Source: CAZOWM01 sp964583615
GTDB taxonomy: Bacteria > Spirochaetota > B62-G9 > DRHN01
Length of the DNA: 50,379 bases
Assembly (NCBI GenBank): GCA_964583615.1
Contig: CAZOWM010000025.1
Location: 1-50,379, forward strand
Direction: 5' to 3'
Under the pieces are notes generated by a model. It ran no database searches. It saw only the letters and a list, made by a program, of their open reading frames with translations, and was not told the origin of the DNA. The stretch's first letter is position 1; the number at the start of each line of letters is the position of its first letter. Both the position numbers and the translations under genes were made by a program. Positions 1 through 7,061 of the stretch are shown here, piece after piece.

Positions 1-33
1 TGATTTATTTCATTAATATATAATGAATTGTGA

Positions 34-576
34 CTTTTTCAGGAAACCCTATTTAGTGAAAATTGGAGGACAGGTTGGTTTCTTGGTTTGGTGGTTTATT
101 GGCTGCTCTGGGGTGCTGCCTTTCCAATGTGGGCAATTGGGAAGGAAAAACTATTGGTGATGGTACGCCCTCGCAGACCGGATACAAAGATATTTCTTCT
201 TGTTACGTTTCCCCTGTTAATGGCAGCCCTTTATCGATTTATTCCAGGAATGGAATACAAAAAAGAGAGTGTATTGACCATGCTCCTCTTGTTATCCACT
301 GCATTTGGCAACGGTTTCTTCGAGGAAGTACTGTGGCGGGGCGTTTACATGCAGCTCTTTCCTGAGAATTACTTCTTTCGAATCATTTGGCCCAGTACCT
401 GGTTTGCACTCTGGCATTATGTCCCCGGGTCGGTTTCACCGAGTGGGAACGTAATTGGCTTGATAATTGGTGCAGGGTTTTTGGGGGTCTATTCGAGTTA
501 CCTGGCCAAATGGACGAATACGATATGGTGGAGCATTGTTGCCCATACGCTGGGTGGAATTATTATGGTCGGTTAA
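34..576 (+). pseudogene. CPBP-family intramembrane metalloprotease, 5'-truncated
   Basis: The protein has the hallmarks of CPBP (CAAX protease/bacteriocin-processing) membrane proteases: a Glu-Glu motif in FFEEVLWRG, a conserved His in FALWH and a second His in SIVAHTLGG, set in several hydrophobic helices. The family usually has 200-300 residues; here the frame is closed by a TGA at 31-33, leaving about 180 codons. The sequence just after that stop still resembles the interior of the family. There is no ATG in frame: TTG 88 and GTG 91 lie too far from the GGAGGA at 65-70. I therefore read it as lacking its N-terminus (frameshift, truncation or a window-edge error) rather than as a short complete gene. 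It converges on kduD with a 22-bp gap. Family call is firm, intactness doubtful. Confidence 0.7.
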
Positions 577-598
577 TAATGCAAGCCTACCATATGCG

Positions 599-1366
599 TC
601 ATCGTGCCAGCCATCCACCATCTACAACTAAAGTATGACCGGTCACATAAGAGGATGCTTCAGAAGCTAAAAATACAACTGCGCCCTTTAAATCATCGGG
701 CATTCCCCATTTACTCATGGGTATTCTCCCGAGTAATTCTGCACTTCTCACAGGATCTTTCCTGAGTGGTTCTGTATTGTCTGTAGCCATGTATCCAGGT
801 GCTATTGCATTTACATTGATGTGGTGTTGGGCCCATTCGTTTGCCAGCAATTTTGTGAGACCCATAACGCCGCTTTTACTGGCAGTATATGATGGCACAA
901 GTATACCGCCCTGAAAAGAGAGCATCGACGCGATATTTATAATTTTCCCTCCTTTCCCTTGTTGAATCAACTGCTTTGCAACTGCCTTACAGAGGAAAAA
1001 AAGTGATTTCAAGTTCAAATTCATCACGTCATCCCAGTCTTTTTCAGAAAATTCAATTGAAGCTCCTCGCCGTATAATACCTGCATTATTCACTAGAAGG
1101 TCGATTTTCCCAAATTGTTTTACTGCTTTATCAAAAATCTCATTTATAGGTTTTTGAGATCGTAAATCCGCAGATATCCCGAAAAACTTTCTGCCCAATT
1201 TTTCCACTTCCTTCTGAAGGCTTTCCCTCGGATTGGTCTGATTGTACACTCCCACTATATCGGCACCAGCTTCAGCCAATCCTTCAGCGATGCCCCTTCC
1301 TAATCCCCTCGCACATCCAGTGACTATGGCTACTTTTCCATCTAATCGAAATGTATCTAATACCAT
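599..1366 (-). CDS. kduD: 2-dehydro-3-deoxy-D-gluconate 5-dehydrogenase (KduD), SDR family
   Basis: Classical short-chain dehydrogenase of 255 residues. Visible motifs are the Rossmann glycine motif TGCARGLGRG (about residues 16-25), NNAG near residue 92, the catalytic Ser of the NIASM strand, and YTASK with the active-site Tyr and Lys near residue 160. The N-terminus (FRLDGKVAIVTG) and the C-terminal VTGHTLVVDGGW are typical of KduD. Known reaction: NAD-linked interconversion of 2,5-diketo-3-deoxygluconate and 2-keto-3-deoxygluconate in pectin and glycosaminoglycan breakdown. It is the last gene of the iclR-dctPQM-kduI-kduD run, 33 bp after kduI, which supports the specific name over a generic SDR. 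A GGGAGA motif precedes the ATG. Its DNA is visibly more AT-rich than the TRAP genes. Confidence 0.9.
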   Translation of the reverse strand: MVLDTFRLDGKVAIVTGCARGLGRGIAEGLAEAGADIVGVYNQTNPRESLQKEVEKLGRKFFGISADLRSQKPINEIFDKAVKQFGKIDLLVNNAGIIRRGASIEFSEKDWDDVMNLNLKSLFFLCKAVAKQLIQQGKGGKIINIASMLSFQGGILVPSYTASKSGVMGLTKLLANEWAQHHINVNAIAPGYMATDNTEPLRKDPVRSAELLGRIPMSKWGMPDDLKGAVVFLASEASSYVTGHTLVVDGGWLAR

Positions 1367-1399
1367 AATTTTCTCCCGAACAAACCATCATTTACACAT

Positions 1400-2230
1400 T
1401 TATTTTAAGATATCCATTGAAACGGCATCCATGTCTGAAAAGGTCTGGTTCTCACCAACCATTCCCCAGATGAAACTATAATTTTTTGTTCCAACCCCTG
1501 AATGAATGGACCAGTATGGAGAAATCACGGCTTCCTCATCTCTCACAACAATATGTCTTGTCTCTTCCGGCTGTCCAATTAAATGAAAGATGACCGCATC
1601 TTCAGGGATAGTAAAATACAAATAAACCTCCATACGCCGGACATGAGTATGACATGGCATCGTGTTCCATATGTTATTTGGCTCGAGCTCGGTAACCCCC
1701 ATAACAAGTTGACAGCTTTTTACTCCATCAGGATGTATATATTTATAGATAGTTCTTTTATTTGATTCACTCAGTGAGCCGAGATGAATCGGTTCGGAAT
1801 TTTTTATCCCAATTTTCTCTGTTGGAAAGTTTTTATGAGCCGGCGCACAATTCATGTAAAATTTTGCGGGATTAGATTTATCTTCACTCGAGAAGGCCAC
1901 GTTTCTCGCACCCATTCCAATATAAAGACAATCCTTTGCACCAAGTGTATGCTCTTTGTTATCAATGAGTATCTTTCCCAATCCTCCAATATTTACTATT
2001 CCTGCTTCCCTTCTTTCAAGAAAAAAATCTGCCCCCATATTTATATCTGTTTCGAGACGAACAGGCTCTTGTAACGGAACAATGCCTCCAACAATAATTC
2101 GATCAAAATTACTATAAACCAGTTTCATTTGACCTGGTATAAAAAGAGTTTGAATTAAAAACTCTTTTCGCAGCTTATCAGTATCATATTTTTTTGCATC
2201 TTCTGGATTAATTGAATGTCTGATCTCCAT
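1400..2230 (-). CDS. kduI: 5-dehydro-4-deoxy-D-glucuronate isomerase (KduI)
   Basis: 276 residues, the normal length of KduI, a cupin-fold zinc isomerase that converts 5-dehydro-4-deoxy-D-glucuronate to 2,5-diketo-3-deoxygluconate. Family-typical segments are the N-terminal MEIRHSINPEDAKKYDTDKL, LFIPGQMKLVYSNFDRIIVGG, and the metal-site region NIWNTMPCHTHVRRMEVYLYF with His-x-His and the downstream Glu. It lies directly upstream of kduD, and the two catalyse consecutive steps. Start ATG is preceded by GGGAAA at reasonable spacing. The dctM gene ends 27 bp upstream, so the gene is probably co-transcribed with the TRAP transporter. AT-rich compared with dctPQM. Confidence 0.93.
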   Translation of the reverse strand: MEIRHSINPEDAKKYDTDKLRKEFLIQTLFIPGQMKLVYSNFDRIIVGGIVPLQEPVRLETDINMGADFFLERREAGIVNIGGLGKILIDNKEHTLGAKDCLYIGMGARNVAFSSEDKSNPAKFYMNCAPAHKNFPTEKIGIKNSEPIHLGSLSESNKRTIYKYIHPDGVKSCQLVMGVTELEPNNIWNTMPCHTHVRRMEVYLYFTIPEDAVIFHLIGQPEETRHIVVRDEEAVISPYWSIHSGVGTKNYSFIWGMVGENQTFSDMDAVSMDILK

Positions 2231-2257
2231 AATATTTCCCTTTCCTAAACACGAATT

Positions 2258-3535
2258 CTATTTCATCAACAATCCCGGCAGCCACATGCTCAAGGAGGGC
2301 AGCAGAGTGATCAAAACCAGGGTTATGGCGTTTGCCAGGAGGAAGGGGAGCGCACCCCTAAAGATCCTGCCTATCCCTAGTTTGGATATGGCGGAGGCAA
2401 CGTTCAGGCACATGCCCACCGGCGGTGTCACCAGCCCGACAGCCAGTCCGCAGATAAGGATGACCCCGAACTGCACGCCTGACATTCCCAAGGCCTGAAC
2501 GGCCGGCAGGAAGACCGGGGTGAGCAGAAGGATCGCCGGGCTTACATCCACAAAAGTACCGGTGAGTAGTATTATCAGGTCTATGCAGAGCAGGATGACG
2601 ATTGCCGGCACGTTCAGTCCTGTCACAAAAGCGGCCACCAGCTGGGGTATCTTCTCGATCGCAAGGATCCAGACATAGAGCTGGGACATGGCGATAATAA
2701 TCATTACCGTGGCGCTTGTAATGACTGCCGACTTCAGAATCGGGGGGATTTCCTTCAGCTTCAACCCACGGATAATGAAGATCCCGATGATGAAGGCGTA
2801 CAGGACACCGATCCCCGCCGACTCGGTGGCGGTGGCAATGCCAAGAACAACCGAACCGACGACGAACACAGGCATGATTATAGCCAGGACCGATTTTCGT
2901 ACCCGTGCGAACTGCTCCTTCCTGCTGAGCTGGATTTCCTCCTTTGGATATCTCTTCCTATAGGATATACCGATTGTTATCACCAGCATGAACAGTCCAA
3001 TCATGATTCCGGGAATGGCGCTGCCGAGGAAAAGCTTTCCCACAGATTCCTCGGCCACCAGGGCGTATATCACCATCGGCACACTCGGTGGAATGATCAT
3101 CCCCATAGTTGAGGAGGCCACGGTGATCCCGCTGGAAAATTCTGCTGTGTAACCCCTTTTCTTCATCTCCGGGATCAACACGGCGCCGATTGAAGCAGTA
3201 TCGGAAACCGAGGAGCCGGAGATCCCCCCGAAGATCATGCTGGCCAGTACGTTCACCGCTCCCAGACCGCCCCTCAGTCTGCCGACTAACAAGAGGCTGA
3301 AATCGATCAGCCGGGTGGTAATACCGCTGGCATTCATTAGAAGTCCCATGGTAATAAAAAGGGGTAGCGCAATCATGGCATAGGAGTTCATTCCGGCGAA
3401 AAGGCGCTGCGGAAGAACGGGGAGCAGCTCCGGATGTACAACCAGAAAGTAACAGAATCCGGAGAGCCCCAAAGAATATGCTATGGGTATCCCGAAAACA
3501 AGGAACACGATCAGGCTGACAAGCAGGATGATCAT
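2258..3535 (-). CDS. dctM: TRAP transporter large permease (DctM family)
   Basis: Large membrane subunit of a tripartite ATP-independent periplasmic transporter, about 425 residues and 11-12 hydrophobic segments. Typical TRAP-L stretches are MIILLVSLIVFLVFGIPIAY at the N-terminus, GGISGSSVSDTASIG, and ITPPVGMCLN written here as LVTPPVGMCLN. The frame stays open further upstream to 3598, but I chose the ATG at 3535: it has a GAGGAGGG ribosome site and overlaps the dctQ stop codon as ATGA, the usual coupling in these operons. It would import the substrate, probably an unsaturated or plain uronate given kduI/kduD, with sodium or proton symport. Higher GC than kduI and iclR. Confidence 0.93.
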   Translation of the reverse strand: MIILLVSLIVFLVFGIPIAYSLGLSGFCYFLVVHPELLPVLPQRLFAGMNSYAMIALPLFITMGLLMNASGITTRLIDFSLLLVGRLRGGLGAVNVLASMIFGGISGSSVSDTASIGAVLIPEMKKRGYTAEFSSGITVASSTMGMIIPPSVPMVIYALVAEESVGKLFLGSAIPGIMIGLFMLVITIGISYRKRYPKEEIQLSRKEQFARVRKSVLAIIMPVFVVGSVVLGIATATESAGIGVLYAFIIGIFIIRGLKLKEIPPILKSAVITSATVMIIIAMSQLYVWILAIEKIPQLVAAFVTGLNVPAIVILLCIDLIILLTGTFVDVSPAILLLTPVFLPAVQALGMSGVQFGVILICGLAVGLVTPPVGMCLNVASAISKLGIGRIFRGALPFLLANAITLVLITLLPSLSMWLPGLLMK

Positions 3536-4041
3536 GTCGAACCCTCCTCTGAGCCCCTGCTGCCACCTACAATCACGACTAAGATGTGATACAGACAATA
3601 GAGGATCACCAAGACACAGCCTATCGGTATGATGAGCTGTATCGTTCGATTGGGCAACCGCAGAATGGGCGATTCGAAGCTCCCGACCGACCTGATCCAG
3701 GGAACGCTGTAGTAGATCATCACTGCATTGATAAATGAGATCAATAAAAAACCGAAGACATCGACAAGCCGTCTGGACCGGTGAGAAAGCTTATCGACGA
3801 ACCAGGTGATCTTTATGTGCTCTCTTCTGCCCAGGGCCACTGCGGCACCGATAGCAGTGGTGTAAATGAACAGGTACTCCATGATCTCGTTTCCGCCTAT
3901 TATTGCTTCGTTGAAGCCGTAGCGAAGTATCACAAGGACAATCGTCAGCATCAAGATCACGAAAAAAAAGATCGTGATCGCAGCTTCCAGAAACTTCAAC
4001 AGCATACCGAATGCTGCACTTAGTCCTTTCATCTTCTCCAT
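3532..4041 (-). CDS. dctQ: TRAP transporter small permease (DctQ family)
   Basis: 169 residues with four hydrophobic helices, the size and topology of the TRAP small subunit, which joins DctM in the membrane. The segment EYLFIYTTAIGAAVALGRREHIKITWFVDKL carries the conserved pattern of the family: a helix, then a loop with Arg and His. It overlaps dctM by four bases. A GC-rich spacer with two hairpins separates it from dctP. The start is not certain: ATG 4041 follows AGGCAGGGG, but an ATG three codons later has its own GGAG. Confidence 0.9.
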   Translation of the reverse strand: MEKMKGLSAAFGMLLKFLEAAITIFFFVILMLTIVLVILRYGFNEAIIGGNEIMEYLFIYTTAIGAAVALGRREHIKITWFVDKLSHRSRRLVDVFGFLLISFINAVMIYYSVPWIRSVGSFESPILRLPNRTIQLIIPIGCVLVILYCLYHILVVIVGGSRGSEEGST

Positions 4042-4068
4042 ACCCCTGCCTCAACAATGTATAGGAAA

Positions 4069-4140
4069 GGGTGCCGACTTGAACAGTCTGGAACGCCTTT
4101 CTGGAGCAGCACCCTTGCCTGATTCACGACCGGACGGTCG
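4069..4140 (-). promoter_or_regulatory. Intercistronic hairpins between dctP and dctQ
   Basis: Two inverted repeats sit in the 101-bp gap. CGACCG-GA-CGGTCG at 4127-4140 begins two bases past the dctP stop codon. GGGTGC (4069-4074) pairs with GCACCC (4109-4114). Neither is followed by a run of T in the transcript direction, so they are not simple intrinsic terminators. My inference is that they protect the dctP 3' end or let only part of transcription continue, keeping the binding protein in excess over the permeases. Confidence 0.45.
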
Positions 4141-4142
4141 GA

Positions 4143-5171
4143 TCAACCCTTGGCGATCCGTATGGCCTCGTTGATGTCCTCCCAGCTGAAGAAGCCGTCG
4201 TCAACGTAGGACTGCCAGACCGACTTGACCGCTTCGCGGAACTGCTCGGTTGCCTCCGGCGTGAGCTCATTGACTTGCAGCTCGTCTCTGAGTATGTAGT
4301 AGTAGTCCTTCTCCGAGTTCAGCCAGATCGTATCGCTGTAGATCATAGTGGACTCGGCCACGGAGTCGAAGACAGCCTTCAAATTATCGGGCAGGCTGTT
4401 GTACCAGCCCGGATTGACGTAAAAGGGATCCGGGTGAAGCTGCCAGTTGACCACTGAGAGGTACTTCTGCACTTCGTAGAATTTCATGTCCACCGTATTG
4501 GAAAAGGGGTTTTCTTGGGCTTCGACCACGCCGCTTTTCAGAGCCATGTAAGTCTCCGTGTATGCAACCTGCTGAGGATTGGCTCCCAGGGCCTTGAAGG
4601 TCTTGATGGTCATATCGATCGGAGGCGTCCGCATCTTAAGACCTCTAAGATCCGCCGGCTTGCGAATCGGTTTCACATTTGAAGTGATATTGCGGAAACC
4701 ACCGGCTACACCGCAGGCTGGTATGTAGATACCGTTTTCCAGCGCCTTTTGGTTGATCTTGTCTCCGAACTCGCTTCTCATCAGCCGTATGACCTGATCA
4801 GTGTTCTCGAACATAAACGGAAGGGTGTAGAGCAGGTACTTCTTGTTGGCCCTTTCGAACAAGCCACCCCTGCATCCCTGAACCGAACCGGTGACCACCA
4901 TATCGAGGACCTCTGCCTCTTTGCCCAACACGCCCGAGAAGTACAGCTCAACCTTGATGCGGCCGTTACTCGCCTTCTCCAGCTGTTCTTTGAAGAACTC
5001 CATCGATTTACTGCGAGGATGGTTTGGTGACTGAGTGTTGGCGTACTTGAACAGATAAACCCCCTCTTCGGCTTCTGTCTCAAGTTTCTCAGCCGCTGCC
5101 TTTCTTGCTGAAGCAAACGTCAAGCCAACTCCTAAAAAAACGATCAACAAAAACAACCCTACTCTTTTCAT
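4143..5171 (-). CDS. dctP: TRAP transporter substrate-binding protein (DctP family)
   Basis: 342-residue periplasmic solute receptor. It has an N-terminal signal peptide (MKRVGLFLLIVFLGVGLTF, possible cleavage after ASA). The DctP core includes SMEFFKEQLEKASNGRIKVE, the FRNITSNVKPIRKPADLRGLK block with the Arg that normally holds the substrate carboxylate, and GANPQQVAYTETYMALKSGV followed by EAQENPF. It captures a carboxylated substrate for DctQM. The kduID genes suggest a uronate or an unsaturated oligouronide product, but the sequence does not fix the ligand. AAGGAGG precedes the ATG at good spacing. It follows iclR by 71 bp and is the first transporter gene. Confidence 0.94.
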   Translation of the reverse strand: MKRVGLFLLIVFLGVGLTFASARKAAAEKLETEAEEGVYLFKYANTQSPNHPRSKSMEFFKEQLEKASNGRIKVELYFSGVLGKEAEVLDMVVTGSVQGCRGGLFERANKKYLLYTLPFMFENTDQVIRLMRSEFGDKINQKALENGIYIPACGVAGGFRNITSNVKPIRKPADLRGLKMRTPPIDMTIKTFKALGANPQQVAYTETYMALKSGVVEAQENPFSNTVDMKFYEVQKYLSVVNWQLHPDPFYVNPGWYNSLPDNLKAVFDSVAESTMIYSDTIWLNSEKDYYYILRDELQVNELTPEATEQFREAVKSVWQSYVDDGFFSWEDINEAIRIAKG

Positions 5172-5242
5172 AGCAAGCCTCCTTTTTAAAGAACTTTAAT
5201 ATCTTAATTCTGTCTAAACTAAACTAATGTGATTATTCATAA

Positions 5243-5998
5243 TTATGCACCCAGCTTTTTCGATATTTCTCTTGCTATACTTATCACCTCCCTTGAAGCA
5301 GATTCGGTCATCTCCGGTTTAAATCGGAAAGTAGTTGCTGTAATCCCTATTGCAGCAACAGTTTTGTTGAAAGCATTTTGTACAGGAGCTGCGATACAGC
5401 GAACATTTTCATAATACTCTTCATTGTCGACCGCATATCCTTGATTAAGAATCTTCTGTATTTCTTTTTTTAATTCACTGATGGATGTAATTGTATTTTC
5501 GGTTCTTTTCTCTAACTTCATGTCTTCAAAATATTCATCAATATTTTCGGCCCCGATAGAAAACGCTAACAAAACCTTTCCGGTTGCTGAGCAATTAAGT
5601 GAAACTAATGTTCCTGGACGCGAAGAAATTTTAACAGGATGCGGGCTATCACATACTTCAACAATTAAACTTTTTCTATCTGACAAGACCGCGAGATGAG
5701 AGGTTTCACCTAATTTAATACTAAGTTCATAGAGAAAAGGAATGGCAATATTTCTCAATTCCATTCTTGAAAGAGCCACCATGCCTAATTTTATGACACG
5801 AAACCCGATTGAATATTTATCATTTTTTTTTTCGATCACACCTTCCTGTTTTAGAGTATATAAAATTCTAAATACAGTAGTTTTTGGTATTGAGGTCTTT
5901 TGACTTATTTCCTGAAGCGTAAATCCATTATTGTTGGCGAGTATCTCAAGAATTGTAAAACTATTTTTTAAGCTTGGTACAATATAATTTTTTTTCAT
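5243..5998 (-). CDS. IclR-family transcriptional regulator, probable uronate (KdgR-like) repressor
   Basis: 251 residues with the IclR layout. An N-terminal winged helix-turn-helix (about residues 10-70) contains FTLQEISQKTSIPKTTVFRI. It is followed by the effector-binding domain, with LNCSATGKVLLAF and a C-terminal region ending in REISKKLGA. As first gene of the run leading into dctPQM-kduID it most likely controls that operon in response to a sugar acid, as KdgR does in enterobacteria; this is inference from context. A strong promoter overlapped by a long palindrome lies immediately upstream, suggesting autoregulation. Base composition is clearly lower in GC than the dctPQM genes next to it. 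Confidence 0.9.
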   Translation of the reverse strand: MKKNYIVPSLKNSFTILEILANNNGFTLQEISQKTSIPKTTVFRILYTLKQEGVIEKKNDKYSIGFRVIKLGMVALSRMELRNIAIPFLYELSIKLGETSHLAVLSDRKSLIVEVCDSPHPVKISSRPGTLVSLNCSATGKVLLAFSIGAENIDEYFEDMKLEKRTENTITSISELKKEIQKILNQGYAVDNEEYYENVRCIAAPVQNAFNKTVAAIGITATTFRFKPEMTESASREVISIAREISKKLGA

Positions 5999-6010
5999 TA
6001 AATCATATTA

Positions 6011-6045
6011 TTTTATATATGGAATCATATTTCTTATATAAAATT
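6011..6045. promoter_or_regulatory. Probable IclR-family operator (35-bp near-perfect palindrome)
   Basis: Two 16-bp arms, 6011-6026 and 6030-6045, flank the centre CAT and match at 14 of 16 positions as an inverted repeat. The core reads GGAAT-CAT-ATTTC, resembling the GAAA/TTTC spacing of IclR/KdgR sites. A further copy of the half-site AATCATATT is at 6002-6010, exactly 22 bp (two helical turns) from the same word at 6024-6032. The site covers the end of the -10 region and the likely start of transcription of iclR, a repressing position. Confidence 0.65.
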
Positions 6046-6070
6046 ATAAATTTTTTTTAAACTTTGTCAA
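6042..6070 (-). promoter_or_regulatory. Promoter of iclR
   Basis: On the minus strand a TTGACA -35 box (6065-6070) precedes TATAAT (6044-6049) or TAATTT (6042-6047), giving a spacer of about 15-17 bp. The start of transcription would fall near 6037, inside the palindrome at 6011-6045 and about 40 bp before the iclR ATG. Confidence 0.6.
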
Positions 6071-6103
6071 ACGTTATTATGATTTTCTAATAGAAACATC
6101 GAA

Positions 6104-6280
6104 ATGCATATGCTCTCGAATTATGTGATGCTTTTATGGGGGTGGCCTGATCAATCTTTGCAGCGTATGGATAGAGTCAATACTCTTTTTGTGTTGGTTA
6201 ACGGAAAAGGCGGGTTTTCAACAGGTTGCATATGGACAAATAGAATTGATAAAATTATCCCTTATTTTATTGAAAAATGA
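6104..6280 (+). CDS. Unrecognised 58-aa ORF, possibly a gene remnant
   Basis: An open frame of 58 codons in the gap between iclR and the 2TM gene. Its sequence (core WGWPDQSLQRMDRVNTLFVL) looks protein-like rather than random: a Trp-Gly-Trp-Pro start and a GKGGFSTGCIW segment. The GC content is higher than the flanks. I cannot assign it to a family and see no ribosome site before ATG 6104 or the next ATG. It may be the 3' end of a deleted gene. Low confidence that it is expressed. Confidence 0.25.
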   Translation: MHMLSNYVMLLWGWPDQSLQRMDRVNTLFVLVNGKGGFSTGCIWTNRIDKIIPYFIEK

Positions 6281-6304
6281 GTCTCGCTTAATGAAGATAT
6301 AAAT

Positions 6305-6586
6305 TTATTTCAGCAGCTGAACACGCGCCTGGAACCGACAGGCGTTCGATACTTTTTTTTTGACTGCCAATTTCCAACTCTCTCTTGAAATGTCCCAGAT
6401 CAAGGTAAAAGAAATGATAAAAAATATAAGGATGATTACGTACTTTTTCTCTCTCATCTTCCTTATGGAATTCCAGAACCTCGGTTTTTTGAATAATCGT
6501 ACGTAGTTGGCGAGCCAAATAAACTTTCGGGGTTCTCCCATGGCGACTTCCATTAACATCTTGACACCGGCTGTTATTTTATACAT
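6305..6586 (-). CDS. Possible small single-pass membrane protein
   Basis: Open frame with one strong hydrophobic helix (YVIILIFFIISFTLIW) flanked by basic residues on its N-terminal side. A plausible internal start is the Met of MGEPRKFIWL, with a GGAAG a few bases upstream. No family recognised. It diverges from the 2TM-domain gene. It could be a chance ORF in AT-rich spacer DNA. Confidence 0.2.
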   Translation of the reverse strand: MYKITAGVKMLMEVAMGEPRKFIWLANYVRLFKKPRFWNSIRKMREKKYVIILIFFIISFTLIWDISRESWKLAVKKKVSNACRFQARVQLLK

Positions 6587-6661
6587 TATGGTAAAAAAAA
6601 ATCACAACTCCTGGTATACATCTCAAGTGAAGCGAAGAAATCACGCAAGGAGAAAACGACA

Positions 6662-6955
6662 ATGAATGAAAACGCTAAAAACCTGGCAAAGGCGAAAAAA
6701 ATCGCAAAGAACAAAATATCCTTTATCCGGCACTTCATCACCTACATCTCCGTGGTCTTTGTTCTTGCGGTCATCAACAATGTCTTTTCCAGAGGGCGTC
6801 AGTGGTGGCTCTTCGTTGCTCTCATCTGGGGTGTATTCGTTTTTTTCAATTTTCTCAGCGCCTATGTGTTCAAGGGAGGGGGGCTGAAAAAGCTCGAAGA
6901 GGACCTCGTGAAAAAGGAAATGGAGAAAATGGAGGGCGAAGCAGATGAGCAATAG
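6662..6955 (+). CDS. 2TM domain-containing protein
   Basis: 97 residues: a basic N-terminus, two hydrophobic helices (around residues 25-40 and 50-68) joined by a short NNVFSRGRQWW turn, and a charged Lys/Glu-rich tail (KKLEEDLVKKEMEKMEGEAD). This is the layout of the 2TM domain family (PF13239-like), whose function is poorly known and which is often found near or fused to sensor and regulatory proteins. AAGGAG lies at good spacing from the ATG. It is followed by a 106-bp gap before the MttB-like gene. The TM pattern is secure; the family name is by recognition. Confidence 0.7.
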   Translation: MNENAKNLAKAKKIAKNKISFIRHFITYISVVFVLAVINNVFSRGRQWWLFVALIWGVFVFFNFLSAYVFKGGGLKKLEEDLVKKEMEKMEGEADEQ

Positions 6956-7018
6956 AGTGAGTATCATCACAACAAGCGGTTCCATCAAGATCCAGAAACG
7001 CTGATTTTAAACCTTTTT

Positions 7019-7032
7019 GCAGGGTATCCTGC
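7019..7032. promoter_or_regulatory. Inverted repeat upstream of the MttB-like gene
   Basis: GCAGG-GTAT-CCTGC, a perfect 5-bp stem with a 4-base loop, lies 30 bp before the ATG at 7062. It could be an operator or a hairpin in the mRNA leader; nothing else identifies it. Confidence 0.3.
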
Positions 7033-7061
7033 ACTGCCCAGAGCATCACGAAGGAGGGTCT

